From Yersinia intermedia (GTDB lineage: Bacteria; Pseudomonadota; Gammaproteobacteria; Enterobacterales; Enterobacteriaceae): a stretch of DNA of 64,000 nt. Positions 51,165 through 61,216 of this stretch are shown here, piece by piece. The notes under the pieces were generated by a model. That model saw only the letters and a program-made list of their open reading frames with translations, did not search any database and was not told the DNA's origin. Location: the NCBI RefSeq assembly GCF_900635455.1, contig NZ_LR134116.1, forward strand, positions 2,418,001 through 2,482,000. Reading direction: 5' to 3'. Within the stretch, counting starts at the first letter, position 1. Each line of letters starts with the position of its first letter. The position numbers were made by a program, and so were the translations under genes.

Positions 51165-51915
51165 GGGCCCGTAACTCCAATGGTATAATAAATGGTCACA
51201 ATGACAACGAACAGCAAGTTTATCATAAATTCAGATGTTACGATGAGCAGACTACGGCGCTATATTACTGTTTTCTATATTAAGTAATGAAAGCGCTAAT
51301 GTAGTTGCTGGCACTTTCATTTGAAACTCCTTGCTATTATTAGGTTCATTACATGACCAATCTCACAATATTGGTACAGCAAACACATTTTGCTTGAACA
51401 TTAACCGGATTAGCCCCCCAACCTGGCGATAGGGTTTGCCAGGGTACATGGCAATTGGTTCATTAATGATACAAGTAATGTATGGGCATGGTTAATTCGT
51501 AAAATAGTGATAACAAATATTGTCATAACCTGACAAATCCAATACAGCCTGTTTTTTCCTTACTCAATCTTTCATCACAACTATATCGTTATCGCACTTT
51601 TTGACATGATCCGTTATTGCTCATACCAGAGTGATAAGTCGCCTATTTCCGCTTTATTGATATAAAGCAAACTTATAACTTAGTGAGAAAATCATGTTCT
51701 CATGTAGTGTCATTAGCGAGCAAAATGAACTTTTCCGTTAAAAACACTACAGAGAATAACAAGTAGCTATCGCTTATTAGTAGCAAGCAGCAACTTTTCG
51801 CTAATAAAATACGTAAATTCGAGGATGCTAATCAAATTGGCTATTGCAGAAATTAAAATAGCACTCTATTATTATCCAGACGCCCCCCCACCAATTATAA
51901 TTTGAGACCAGGACA
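51165..51915. other. Long intergenic region between tdk and hns
   Basis: About 750 bases, AT-rich, presumably holding the divergent promoters of tdk and hns. The autoregulated hns promoter favours curved, AT-rich DNA, which fits. A hairpin CCTGGC / GCCAGG with a ten-base loop lies at 51422-51443. No open frame is convincing. Confidence 0.45.
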
Positions 51916-52323
51916 ATGAGCGAAGCGTTAAAGATTCTTAACAACATCCGTACTCTGCGTGCACAATCACGTGAATGCACTCTTGAAACTTTAGAAGAAA
52001 TGCTGGAGAAACTTGAAGTGGTCGTTAACGAACGCCGCGAAGAAGATTCTCAAGTACAAGCTGAAATTGAAGAACGCACACGTAAATTGGCTCAGTACCG
52101 TGAAATGCTAATTGCAGACGGTATTGACCCAAATGAACTGCTGCATACTATGAGTGCAACTAAAGCTACTACTAAAGCTAAGCGTGCTGCACGCCCAGCT
52201 AAATATAAGTATGTAGACGAAAATGGCGAAACTAAAACCTGGACAGGCCAAGGCCGTACTCCAGCAGTGATTAAGAAAGCCATTGAAGACGAAGGTAAAT
52301 CATTGGATGATTTCCTGCTGTAA
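51916..52323 (+). CDS. hns: H-NS, nucleoid-structuring global silencer
   Basis: Binds curved AT-rich DNA and silences acquired genes. The N-terminal oligomerisation region is helical coiled coil (residues 1-65, [22 protein letters not shown]). A flexible linker rich in Ala, Thr and Lys follows (residues 78-94). The C-terminal DNA-binding domain has the QGR hook in [16 protein letters not shown] (about residues 108-123). Length 135 residues, close to E. coli (137). RBS AGGA. Followed by a strong terminator. Confidence 0.97.
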   Translation: MSEALKILNNIRTLRAQSRECTLETLEEMLEKLEVVVNERREEDSQVQAEIEERTRKLAQYREMLIADGIDPNELLHTMSATKATTKAKRAARPAKYKYVDENGETKTWTGQGRTPAVIKKAIEDEGKSLDDFLL

Positions 52324-52353
52324 TAGTATTAGTTAATTTACTATTATGATAAA

Positions 52354-52386
52354 AATGCCCTCCTATTATACGGGGGGTATTTTTTT
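52354..52386 (+). terminator. hns terminator
   Basis: AATGCCCTCC, an eight-base loop, GGGGGGTATT, then TTTTT, 32 bases past the stop. Confidence 0.85.
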
Positions 52387-52729
52387 GCCTCTATGTTACC
52401 CAGCAATGATATCTTATCCAACAATCACAGTTGAAATGCTCACCAATGCGATTGCAGCATTAACATACAATTGGCAGAGAGCAACTGGCCTAAACATATC
52501 GTATTCGATAAATAACCCTTAGTTATCACTCTGTTTGTAAAGCTATAAGAATGCTCTGCTAATTTATAGCAATACAACAATCGATATAACTGACTAAATT
52601 CCCCATAATATTGTGATATCTGAGAATCGTGACGTGAAAAGGTTGTGCTGCCGCTCTGCATGAGAATTGAGCACAAAACAGAAACTAATTTTGTTTTGCG
52701 CTCACACATAAAATCATCTTCAACGCTTA
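52387..52729. other. Non-coding region between hns and ugd
   Basis: About 340 bases between convergent genes; E. coli has galU beginning here. I see no galU fragment. An 89-codon frame on the minus strand (52440-52709) lacks any family resemblance and I do not call it. Confidence 0.4.
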
Positions 52730-54076
52730 TTACGCTCGATTAATCGAGCTACCGCGACCAATCCCATAATAGGTAAAGCCCCGGCTATTTAATCGCTCAG
52801 GATCGTACAAATTACGCCCATCAAAGATAACTGGCTGTTTTAATCGAAGTTTGATCATATCAAAGTCAGGCGCTCTAAAATTCTGCCACTCAGTACAAAT
52901 AATCAGAGCATCGGCTCCCTGTAGCGCCGATTCTTTCGTACCCATTAATCTTAGGTCATCCCTTGCACCATAAATGCGCTGTGCTTCATCCATTGCCTCT
53001 GGATCATAAGCTTGAACAATAGCGCCAGCACGCCATAAGGCTTCCATCAGAATCCGACTGGGAGCCTCACGCATGTCATCAGTATTGGGTTTGAATGCCA
53101 ACCCCCAGAGTGCAAATGTTTTTCCTGCAAGCTGCGAATCAAAATGATACTGAATAAATTCAGTTAACTTACACTTCTGTTCGTTATTGATTTGCTCCAC
53201 CGCACGCAATAACTGTGGTTGATAGCCGCAATTTTCGGCGGTACGAATTAATGCCTGGATATCTTTTGGGAAACAGGAACCGCCATAGCCACAGCCAGAA
53301 TAAATAAAATGGTAACCAATGCGCGAGTCTGAACCAATGCCTTGCCGTACTTTTTCGATATCTGCGCCTAATCGTTCAGCAATATTAGCAATTTCATTCA
53401 TGAAACTGATTTTTGTTGCCAACATACCATTTGCTGCATATTTGGTCAATTCTGCACTGCGAACATCCATAATTATCATGCGGTCATGATTTCTGTTGAA
53501 TGGTTCGTATAGTTCACTAATTAAATCGATGACACCATTGTCATTACTATCAATCCCAATAACGATACGTTCAGGGCGCTTGCAGTCAGCAACTGCTGCA
53601 CCTTCTTTTAAAAATTCGGGATTCGATACCACATTGAATGCAATATCCTGCCCCCGCTGCTGTAAAATCGTGTTCACCCGTTGCTGCACTTGATCCGCCG
53701 TACCCACCGGTACGGTTGATTTATCGATAATAACTTTTGGCGCATCCATATATTTCGCAATGGTACTGGCGACCTCCAACACATATTTAAGGTCAGCCGC
53801 GCCATCCTCATCAGGAGGTGTACCAACAGCAATAAACTGAATGGTACTATGTGCAACGCCTGCTGCCGCATCTGTTGAAAACCGAAGCCGACCCTCGTCG
53901 AAGTTTTCTTTTACCAGTGGTGCTAATCCTGGTTCAAAAATAGCGACACGGCCTTTTTGTAAATCAGCAACCTTGTTTGCATCGATATCGATACATAGGA
54001 CATCATGACCAACTTCGGCAAGCACTGCCGCCTGAACAAGCCCTACATAACCAATACCAAAAACTGTCACTTTCAT
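52730..54076 (-). CDS. ugd: Ugd, UDP-glucose 6-dehydrogenase
   Basis: Oxidises UDP-glucose to UDP-glucuronate, the precursor for aminoarabinose modification of lipid A and for capsules. The N-terminal NAD-binding motif [20 protein letters not shown] lies at residues 7-26, the substrate region in [11 protein letters not shown] (about residue 162), and the catalytic cysteine in [12 protein letters not shown] (about residue 263). Length 448 residues, the longer bacterial type rather than the 388-residue E. coli form. It occupies the slot where E. coli has galU, whose product makes its substrate. Confidence 0.95.
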   Translation of the reverse strand: MKVTVFGIGYVGLVQAAVLAEVGHDVLCIDIDANKVADLQKGRVAIFEPGLAPLVKENFDEGRLRFSTDAAAGVAHSTIQFIAVGTPPDEDGAADLKYVLEVASTIAKYMDAPKVIIDKSTVPVGTADQVQQRVNTILQQRGQDIAFNVVSNPEFLKEGAAVADCKRPERIVIGIDSNDNGVIDLISELYEPFNRNHDRMIIMDVRSAELTKYAANGMLATKISFMNEIANIAERLGADIEKVRQGIGSDSRIGYHFIYSGCGYGGSCFPKDIQALIRTAENCGYQPQLLRAVEQINNEQKCKLTEFIQYHFDSQLAGKTFALWGLAFKPNTDDMREAPSRILMEALWRAGAIVQAYDPEAMDEAQRIYGARDDLRLMGTKESALQGADALIICTEWQNFRAPDFDMIKLRLKQPVIFDGRNLYDPERLNSRGFTYYGIGRGSSINRA

Positions 54077-54400
54077 TCAATCAATCCTCGAGTTGAAATT
54101 CGATAAGGGACATACCTACAACCATTATAAGGAACTAACCTTAATTTAGCCTGAGGTAGTCAACCTTATTGCCAGCAAGTAATAAAAGTTGCCTGGAAAT
54201 TTTCAGACAAAAGCAAGGAAGAAAGTATATCAACCGATATTTCTTACTTCTCTGTCATAATCATTGATTGAAACAAATGAGGTTTATTTCGCAGATTCGT
54301 TATAGAACCATTTATACTTTGGGGGTTTTAGCGGCAAACGAGTGAGAGAAATACATTAGTTACATGAACTATTTATTGAGTAGTATTTTCAAAACATGAA
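54077..54400. other. Intergenic region upstream of ugd
   Basis: About 320 bases between rssB and ugd on the same strand, AT-rich. It should hold the ugd promoter. In other enterobacteria ugd is regulated by PhoP, PmrA and RcsB; I could not mark those boxes with confidence here. Confidence 0.4.
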
Positions 54401-55417
54401 CTATTCAGCGGCTGAAAGCATCAACCTTAAACGACTTCCTCCCCCCCATACCTGACATTGCCATGATTCACAGCGCTGACTAATTTGATTTAAATGTGCT
54501 GTTTTTAACGTACCTAAAGGCACACCATTACTAAGTTGAATCTGATTTTTACCCGCGCTAACGTTCGCATGCAGGCCTGCCGAAACCAAAATCAAATTTT
54601 TATACTCCACATGATAATAACCAACGAGCAAAGGAAATTGCCCATCCAAATGGGTACGCCTTAATAGTTGGTTTACCTGTTTGAGTAACGTTGACATCTG
54701 CGGTAAGCGCTGTTGTTGGTGTGCCAAGTGCTCTTGAAGAATTCCGTTAAACAATACTCGTAATAATAATGCGGCTAAAACACCGTTATCTCCGGCACGC
54801 GTAACATCCAGACAATAAAAAGCCAAATCCTTATCTGACAATGCGGCAATATCAAGCACTAACCCTGGCTGCTCGACCATGGTTAATTGCCGGTAATTTA
54901 CCCGACACCGCGCAATGGTTTGCTGTGCTGGAGGTTGTAATTGCTTGAGTAACTGCGCAGCATCATGAGGATTCTTGCGTAACGCTTCCCAATCTTGAAT
55001 AAGTTCTGTTTCCTCAATCGCATGGGATGTAAACAGTAAGGGATAAAGGCAAGCCAGCACTGCTTCACGTAATCGATTCAAATCCACGATTGGCTTTAGC
55101 AGCACATCTTTAACCCCCAGACGCATAACCTTAGCAATGTCAGTCATCTTATCGGTGGCCGATATAACTAAAATAGGGATATTTACTCCTTGAGCGAGTA
55201 AATGCTCAACAAATTCAATTCCTCCCATCTTAGGCATGGCGAGATCACAAAGTATCAAGTCCGGTGATTGGACCTTAATCTGCGCTAGCGCCTCCAGGCC
55301 ATTTCCTGCCTGCTGGACCATCGCGCCGAGTGATTTTAAAAATTCCGTGATTACTGTACGGAAGACCGTTTCGTCCTCGACGACTAAAATATTCTTACCT
55401 GCTAATGGTTTTTCCAT
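54401..55417 (-). CDS. rssB: RssB, RpoS proteolysis adaptor (response regulator)
   Basis: Delivers the stationary-phase sigma factor RpoS to ClpXP. The N-terminal receiver domain (residues 8-125) has the acidic pocket in VVEDE, the phospho-acceptor aspartate in LILCDLAMPKMGG (about residue 58) and the lysine in VLLKPI. The C-terminal half is the PP2C-like, catalytically inactive effector domain typical of RssB. Length 338 residues, as in E. coli (337). Downstream of rssA on the same strand with 105 bases between. Confidence 0.95.
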   Translation of the reverse strand: MEKPLAGKNILVVEDETVFRTVITEFLKSLGAMVQQAGNGLEALAQIKVQSPDLILCDLAMPKMGGIEFVEHLLAQGVNIPILVISATDKMTDIAKVMRLGVKDVLLKPIVDLNRLREAVLACLYPLLFTSHAIEETELIQDWEALRKNPHDAAQLLKQLQPPAQQTIARCRVNYRQLTMVEQPGLVLDIAALSDKDLAFYCLDVTRAGDNGVLAALLLRVLFNGILQEHLAHQQQRLPQMSTLLKQVNQLLRRTHLDGQFPLLVGYYHVEYKNLILVSAGLHANVSAGKNQIQLSNGVPLGTLKTAHLNQISQRCESWQCQVWGGGSRLRLMLSAAE

Positions 55418-55522
55418 GCATTGCTTCTCTTGCTAACCTTAAGGTAATAGTGGCTCAAAATGATTGTTTGTGCTTGACTGAAATTGTTACGTACTACTTT
55501 ACGGACATACATTGATGATTCA

Positions 55523-56422
55523 TCAACCCCTTATCAAAGGGCTTAACTGTTCAATTTTCTTCTCCACCGCCAAGTGCCCAGCGGCAATTGCTTCATCGGC
55601 ACGATGGAAATCCAGCATTGATATTTGTGGGCAGTAGGGCTGGATCAACACATCTGGAGGATCCCCCGCCATCCGATTGCGTTTTAACCTGTTCTCTAAC
55701 ACCTGTATTGATGTAGACATTATCTCCATGGCACTGGGAACGGCCATTGTTGTGCTACCAGACATATTGGTTATTCGTGCTGTCAAGCGCCGATGCCAAC
55801 TCGCGGGCATATCTGCGGGTTTGCCTTCAGGGGATAATTGAGAGGAAAACAGATCTTGCCGGACCAAATGCGCATCATGTTGCAAATCAACAGCAATCAC
55901 GACGTCAGCGCCCATCGCTCTTGCCAGAGAAACAGGAACAGGATTGACTACTGCGCCATCAACCAACCAATAACCGCCGAACCAAACAGGGGAAAACAAT
56001 CCAGGCATACTGCATGAGGCCCTAATAGCCTGCTTAATGTCCCCCTCAGTAAGCCATAACTCACGGCCTGTGGTTAAATTGGTTACGACAGAACCAAAGG
56101 GTAACTTGCATTCAGCGATATCCTGCACTTCAATTATTTGATTGACTGCATTAAAAACCCGCTCCCCCCGCAGTAATCCACCACGACGCCAGGAGAAATC
56201 CATCAATCGAATAACATCCCAATACTTAAACGAACGGACCCAGCGTTCCATGATATTAATATGATCACTGGCATACGCTGCACCGACCAACGCACCAACC
56301 GAACAACCAGCAACAACATCGATTTTAACACCCATCTCTTCCAGTGCGTTGATCACCCCGATATGTGCCCATCCCTTCGCAGCCCCCGCACCAAGAGCCA
56401 GTCCAATCTTAATTTTTCTCAT
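55523..56422 (-). CDS. rssA: RssA, patatin-like phospholipase
   Basis: Putative serine hydrolase of the patatin family; its exact role near RssB is not known. The oxyanion GAGAAKGWAHIG (residues 12-23), the nucleophile elbow GCSVGALVGAAY (about residue 45) and the aspartate of DGAVVNPVPV (about residue 160) make the Ser-Asp dyad. The ATG at 56422 gives the E. coli-like start MRKIKIGLALGAG with GGACGAAA upstream; an ATG at 56446 would add eight residues. Operon with rssB. Confidence 0.94.
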   Translation of the reverse strand: MRKIKIGLALGAGAAKGWAHIGVINALEEMGVKIDVVAGCSVGALVGAAYASDHINIMERWVRSFKYWDVIRLMDFSWRRGGLLRGERVFNAVNQIIEVQDIAECKLPFGSVVTNLTTGRELWLTEGDIKQAIRASCSMPGLFSPVWFGGYWLVDGAVVNPVPVSLARAMGADVVIAVDLQHDAHLVRQDLFSSQLSPEGKPADMPASWHRRLTARITNMSGSTTMAVPSAMEIMSTSIQVLENRLKRNRMAGDPPDVLIQPYCPQISMLDFHRADEAIAAGHLAVEKKIEQLSPLIRG

Positions 56423-56686
56423 TTTATTTCGTCCATTTCCGATCAATTGGGCACTTTACCGCTCGACAAAATAACGTCGATTCTAATCTTGTTATCGGCA
56501 CTGCCGCATATTTCTTAACGCAAACGGCTACAACGCAGCTGTCACTCAGAGGAAAAGCTCATATTCCCAAGCCCGCGTTATAATCTTACTGATTGAACTA
56601 TAGTGAACATTTATCCTTCTGGTGAATTGATACAAATAGTTTACATATCATTACTAAGATATAGGGTTAAAGCCGAGGGATATACA

Positions 56687-57055
56687 GTAAATATCGAAAT
56701 ATGCCAAACCGATCTGTTTAATCGAGATCTTATTACATTAATTACTCAATTAGATGCCTATCAAGAATCACGCTACCCGGCTGACAGCAACCATGTAGAG
56801 TCAATTGAGAGTATGGTTCAGAAAAAAACCTGACAGTCGAGGTATTGGTATCGCATCAATGTTAGGGACTGCGTTGTTCTATAAGTCCATCCGTTTGAAT
56901 TTAAATGTTTTTATTTAGAATCAGGAATTCATCAACCTGAAGCGGTAAAATTATACCAGCGGTTGGATTTTGAACTTACGTCGGCATTTGGTTGTTATCA
57001 ATACGATCCACTTAGCCTATATAGGGTAAAAAAATTGATGAGTAGTACCAAGTGA
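56687..57055 (+). pseudogene. Broken GNAT-family N-acetyltransferase gene
   Basis: Pieces of a GNAT acetyltransferase can be read in three frames. First comes NIEICQTDLFNRDLITLITQ and ESRYPADSNH. After a 7-base A-run (56822-56828), PDSRGIGIASMLGTALFYKS, the acetyl-CoA loop (RGxGIA), is in another frame. After a T-run near 56911 comes YLESGIHQPEAVKLYQRLDF and a C terminus ending KKLMSSTK. One base less in the A-run and one more in the T-run would join all three. The segment before the acetyl-CoA loop is also too short by perhaps 30 residues. GAGGGA precedes the expected start, but the codon there is GTA. Confidence 0.85.
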
Positions 57056-57687
57056 AAGGTAAAATAGAGAGGTAGCACTCAGCTACTTGGTAACCGTTGC
57101 TATTTTGAATTTTATTGTTTTGATTTTCTATATAAAAAAGCAAAATAGCCACTATAGTAGTGGCTATTCAGAGTAAATATTCTGAGTTAAGAGAAATTAT
57201 AAGATTTAATATTATCTAATAATATGGCACTCGATAAATAGATAATCGCATTACATGCTGTCATTTCACCTTTAGCTCTCACTGGCTATGGTGTTATTAA
57301 CTATATTTCGACCCTTATCAGAATATTATGAAATATTACGGATTATTAGCCGTTGATAGTACCGAATGATACGCTCATTTTTTCGAACATAGCGATAACT
57401 TTATTGATCAGTTTCATGGGTTGCTCCTGTAAATATCATTATTTTTATGTGACACACATCACAGTTATTAAGTTACTCCATAATGAAACACCGGTCAACT
57501 ATTTTTGTGAGCAACATCACAAAACTTTAGCCCATCAACTAGTCTGCACAACGTTATCAACTTTGAACCTCTCCACATGATTAGGTAAGATGGGCCCTTA
57601 TTTGCCCCCTATTGGATTACCCGCCCTCTTCTGTTGCTGACCGTTCAGTAGCAAACACGATGGCATTATTGATTTTTCGGAGAAATT
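57056..57687. other. AT-rich non-coding region upstream of ychJ
   Basis: About 630 bases without a gene I can support. A terminator-like hairpin AATAGCCACTA / TAGTGGCTATT sits at 57144-57168, and TGTGACACACATCACA (57448-57463), a CRP-site-like palindrome, follows further on. The pseudogene upstream suggests this is decaying sequence. Confidence 0.5.
57144..57168. terminator. Hairpin, possible terminator of the broken GNAT gene
   Basis: Perfect 11-base-pair stem AATAGCCACTA / TAGTGGCTATT with a three-base loop. On the plus strand only CAGAGT follows, while the minus strand has TTTTGCTTTTTT, so it would terminate leftward transcription better than rightward. Confidence 0.5.
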
Positions 57688-58152
57688 TTGTCAGAACAGT
57701 GCCCATGCGGCAGCGGCTTTGAATATCAACAATGCTGTGCGCCTTATATTCTTAACACGCAAGTCGCGACCGAACCTGCAATACTGATGCGCTCACGCTA
57801 TAGTGCCTATGTAAAAAAGGAGGCGGATTATCTCGTTAAAACCTGGCATCCCGACTGCAAAGCACAAGAATGGCGAGATGGGATAATTCAAAGTTTCACC
57901 AATACTGTCTGGCATGGATTAACCGTCATCGCACAAACCGCTGGCAGTCATGATGACGAAGCATTTGTGGAGTTCATTGCTCGTTTTACAGATCCCAACA
58001 ATGTACAGATAAGCGTAATGCACGAACGTTCCCGCTTCCTTCGAATAAAAGAACACTGGTACTATATCGACGGAGTCCGGCCGTCGGTAGGTAGAAATGA
58101 TATCTGCCCTTGCGGTTCAGGAAAAAAATATAAGAAATGCTGCGGGCATTAA
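57688..58152 (+). CDS. ychJ: YchJ, SEC-C motif protein
   Basis: Protein of 154 residues with two zinc-binding SEC-C-type motifs at its ends: [17 protein letters not shown] (residues 5-21) and [14 protein letters not shown] (residues 139-152). Between them is the YchJ-like domain containing [21 protein letters not shown]. Function is not established. The start is TTG at 57688, with GGAG five bases upstream; no ATG is in a suitable place. E. coli YchJ has 152 residues and lies likewise between rssA and purU. Confidence 0.93.
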   Translation: MSEQCPCGSGFEYQQCCAPYILNTQVATEPAILMRSRYSAYVKKEADYLVKTWHPDCKAQEWRDGIIQSFTNTVWHGLTVIAQTAGSHDDEAFVEFIARFTDPNNVQISVMHERSRFLRIKEHWYYIDGVRPSVGRNDICPCGSGKKYKKCCGH

Positions 58153-58233
58153 CAGTAAAATCGTTTCATTACTGACCGTAACATCAAACATTTACATAAC
58201 ATCAAATACTGTTAAGACAGGATTTACCACCTT

Positions 58234-59082
58234 ATGCCACACCAGAATGTACAAAAGAAAGTGTTACGCACTATATGCCCAGATGCTAAAGGCTTAATCG
58301 CAAAAATTACCAATATTTGTTACAAGCACCAGTTAAATATCGTGCAGAATAATGAATTTGTTGATCATCTGACTGGTCGTTTTTTCATGCGTACCGAGCT
58401 TGAAGGTATTTTCAACGATACCACCCTGCTAGCAGACTTAGATGATGCTTTGCCAGAAGGCACTAACCGTGAATTGCATACTGCAGGGCGCCGCCGCATT
58501 GTCATTATGGTCACCAAAGAGGCGCATTGCCTCGGCGACTTATTAATGAAGAGTGCTTATGGTGGTCTGGATGTAGAAATTGCGGCAGTGATTGGTAACC
58601 ATGACGCGTTGCAGAATTTGGTGGAGCGCTTTGATATACCTTTCCACCTTATCAGCCACGAAGGTCTAACCCGAGATCAACATGATCAACGTTTGATTGA
58701 GCAAATTGAACAATACCAACCTGACTACGTGGTACTGGCTAAATATATGCGCGTGCTGACGCCAGCCTTTGTCCAGAGTTTCCCTTATCAGATTATTAAT
58801 ATCCACCACTCATTCTTACCTGCATTTATTGGCGCTCGCCCTTATCACCAGGCTTATGAAAGAGGTGTGAAGATTATTGGTGCCACAGCTCACTATGTAA
58901 ACGATAGTCTGGATGAAGGCCCAATCATCATGCAGGACGTTATTCACGTTGATCATTCGTATACGGCTGAGGATATGATGCGAGCCGGGCGAGATGTGGA
59001 AAAGAACGTTCTGAGTCGCGCCCTGTATCGTGTTTTGGCGCAACGTGTTTTTGTTTACGGTAACCGTACTGTTATTCTGTAA
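58234..59082 (+). CDS. purU: PurU, formyltetrahydrofolate deformylase
   Basis: Hydrolyses 10-formyl-THF to THF and formate, balancing one-carbon pools and supplying formate to PurT. The N-terminal ACT domain (residues 8-85, LRTICPDAKGLIAKIT) is followed by the formyltransferase fold, with the catalytic Asn-His-Asp seen in IINIHHSFLPAFIGA (about residue 188) and NDSLDEGPII (about residue 227). Length 282 residues, similar to E. coli (280). Followed by the tRNA-Tyr operon. Confidence 0.96.
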   Translation: MPHQNVQKKVLRTICPDAKGLIAKITNICYKHQLNIVQNNEFVDHLTGRFFMRTELEGIFNDTTLLADLDDALPEGTNRELHTAGRRRIVIMVTKEAHCLGDLLMKSAYGGLDVEIAAVIGNHDALQNLVERFDIPFHLISHEGLTRDQHDQRLIEQIEQYQPDYVVLAKYMRVLTPAFVQSFPYQIINIHHSFLPAFIGARPYHQAYERGVKIIGATAHYVNDSLDEGPIIMQDVIHVDHSYTAEDMMRAGRDVEKNVLSRALYRVLAQRVFVYGNRTVIL

Positions 59083-59169
59083 GCGCACAATAAGCAGATG
59101 TTTTTTGTCCAGATAAACATCGCTGAGAACAAAAAAGCACCGAACGACTTATTTTTTTCATTTCAAGTC

Positions 59170-59197
59170 TTTACAGGGGCGTTTCATTTGATATGAT
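59170..59197 (+). promoter_or_regulatory. Promoter of the tRNA-Tyr operon
   Basis: TTTACA (59170-59175), a 16-base spacer and TATGAT (59192-59197), followed directly by the GC-rich discriminator GCGCCCCGC. This closely resembles the E. coli tyrT promoter, which is under stringent control and Fis activation. Confidence 0.9.
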
Positions 59198-59241
59198 GCG
59201 CCCCGCTTACCAAGACAGTCTTGATAAGCGGTTAGGCCAGT

Positions 59242-59326
<85 letters not shown>

Positions 59327-59632
59327 TTTTTACCCTTGAGTCTCAAGTCGATTCAGCGTTAGGAATCAAAATGAGCCACTTAAGGGGAAGGTAAGAACCT
59401 TCGATAAGGTTCGCGCCGAGCGTAGCGAGACAACGACGCGCAGCGGCGGCCCGAAGGGTGAGGAACGAAGTGACGAATAATCCTTCCCCCACCACCATAT
59501 TTACCCTTGAGTCTCAAATCGATTCAGAGTTAGGAATCAAAATGAGCCACTTAAGGGAAGGTAAGAATCTTCGATAAGGTTCGTACCACAGATACGGCCA
59601 AGTATCTTAGTTACAAAAACCACAAATACAGT
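59327..59632 (+). repeat. tRNA-tail repeat, spacer type I (one complete module, one diverged module)
   Basis: After tRNA copy 1 comes a spacer (TTTTACCCTTGAGTCTCAA...) and a structured module from GGGGAAGG (59384) to CCTTCCCCC (59490), ending in a copy of the tRNA 3' end (AATCCTTCCCCCACCACCA, 59479-59497). The spacer then repeats almost exactly. The second module begins AGGGAAGG and soon diverges into unrelated sequence before tRNA copy 2. Confidence 0.9.
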
Positions 59633-59717
<85 letters not shown>

Positions 59718-60334
59718 TCTCTCAGAAATACTCCCATTCGATAAAAACAATAAAAATCAAAGACATTGCCATCGGGGAAGGTAAGAACCTTCGACAAGGT
59801 TCGCGCCGAGCGTAGCGAGACAACGACGCGCAGCGGCGGCCCGAAGGGTGAGGAACACAGTGACGAATAATCCTTCCCCCACCACCCTCTCTCAGAAGTA
59901 CTCCCGTTCGATAAAAACAATAAAAATCAAAGATATTGCCATCGGGGAAGGTAAGAACCTTCGACAAGGTTCGCGCCGAGCGTAGCGAGACAACGACGCG
60001 CAGCGGCGGCCCGAAGGGTGAGGAACGCAGTGACGAATAATCCTTCCCCCACCACCCTCTCTCAGAAATACTCCCATTCGATAAAAACAATAAAAATCAA
60101 AGATATTGCCATCGGGGAAGGTAAGAACCTTCGACAAGGTTCGCGCCGAGCGTAGCGAGACAACGACGCGCAGCGGCGGCCCGAAGGGTGAGGAACGCAG
60201 TGACGAATAATCCTTCCCCCACCACCCTCTCTCAGAAATACTCCCGTTCGATAAAAACAATAAAAATCAAAGATATTATCATCGGAGAAGGTAAGAACCT
60301 TCGACAAGGTTCGCGCCGAGCGTAGCGAGACAAC
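59718..60334 (+). repeat. tRNA-tail repeat array, spacer type II (three complete units and a truncated fourth)
   Basis: Period 170 bases, counted from the CCTTCCCCCACCACC tail at 59702, 59872, 60042 and 60212. Each unit is a spacer (CTCTCTCAGAARTACTCCC...) plus a module from GGGGAAGG (59774, 59944, 60114) to CCTTCCCCC. Inside each module are AACCTT-CGAC-AAGGTT and GC-rich hairpins. The last unit breaks off at GAGACAAC (60334), next to the AT-rich regulator gene. The E. coli tyrT locus likewise has 178-bp repeats containing the tRNA 3' end (source of rtT RNA). Confidence 0.93.
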
Positions 60335-60355
60335 TTACTGATAATCCAGATAGCT

Positions 60356-61216
60356 TTACACCATCGAATGAATATATTCAATAAGCCTATTTAATACACT
60401 TGAATGTGAGCGTGACTTATAAAAATACAATTTATTCTCGCTTTGAAAACTGGCCAAATTTATGAAATCCAATTTTGAGTCGCCGTTAAAATCATCCATT
60501 ACTGAATCGGTAATGCATATATATCGGCCTGAATAAATAAAATTCAAGCAGCATGCCAGGCTATCAACCTGCCTAACACTAACTTTATCATGCTGTTTTT
60601 TAACTGATTCTTCAAGATTCTTAACGAAATCACTTCTATACAGTGTTGGGTTACACAACCAAACGTTTTTATGTAGAATATTTATTATATCTTGACTTTC
60701 ATTTATTATATCTTTACGCCCATAGATACCAAAACCACTGTCTGGCACTTCATTTAACAACGTAAATCTTTCGCTGGCGATTTTTTCTGATGAAAGGATA
60801 AGTGAATTACCATCATAGTCTCCGATTTCATCAATATTTTCATAATAAAACTTAATTATATTAGCTTGAATGTTATTCTTTTCTGCCTCTTTATACAGTT
60901 TCGTTAAGTTTTCACTTTTACCCCAATCGTAGTAAATATTGATAACATTAGATACATGGCCTGTAAGATGTTTTTTTGTGATTTCTTTTTCTTGCTGATA
61001 CAAATCTTTTAGATCATTATATAAAATCTCACCATCCCTGGTTAAACTCATACCAAACTTCTCTCTTTTAAACAGTTTTTTCCCTATTATATTTTCAAAA
61101 TCTTTTATCGACTTAGCTACCGGAGGCGTCGTCCTGTTCATCACTCTTGCAGCCTTACTCAGCGAACCATTTTCAACTACGGCCATAAAGGCTTCTAACT
61201 TTCGAGATAGAAACAT
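60356..61216 (-). CDS. AT-rich LysR-type transcriptional regulator
   Basis: A DNA-binding protein of 286 residues with a LysR-type N terminus: helix-turn-helix in KLEAFMAVVENGSLSKAARVMN (residues 6-27) and TTPPVAKSIKDFENIIGKKLF. The remainder is an unusual effector domain rich in Lys, Asn, Ile and Tyr that I cannot assign to a known ligand type. Base composition is far more AT-rich than the purU and xthA neighbours. Its 3' end lies 22 bases from the truncated end of the tRNA-associated repeat array, suggesting arrival by horizontal transfer. No target gene is adjacent. Confidence 0.85.
   Translation of the reverse strand: MFLSRKLEAFMAVVENGSLSKAARVMNRTTPPVAKSIKDFENIIGKKLFKREKFGMSLTRDGEILYNDLKDLYQQEKEITKKHLTGHVSNVINIYYDWGKSENLTKLYKEAEKNNIQANIIKFYYENIDEIGDYDGNSLILSSEKIASERFTLLNEVPDSGFGIYGRKDIINESQDIINILHKNVWLCNPTLYRSDFVKNLEESVKKQHDKVSVRQVDSLACCLNFIYSGRYICITDSVMDDFNGDSKLDFINLASFQSENKLYFYKSRSHSSVLNRLIEYIHSMV

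Noticed and set aside
52440..52709. 89-codon frame downstream of ugd on the minus strand
   Set aside because: No recognisable domain, atypical composition, and only a weak ribosome-binding site; most likely a chance frame in AT-rich spacer.
56603..56833. Intact 76-residue protein upstream of ychJ
   Set aside because: Only its second half is meaningful, as the N terminus of a GNAT protein whose remainder continues in other frames; called as a pseudogene instead.
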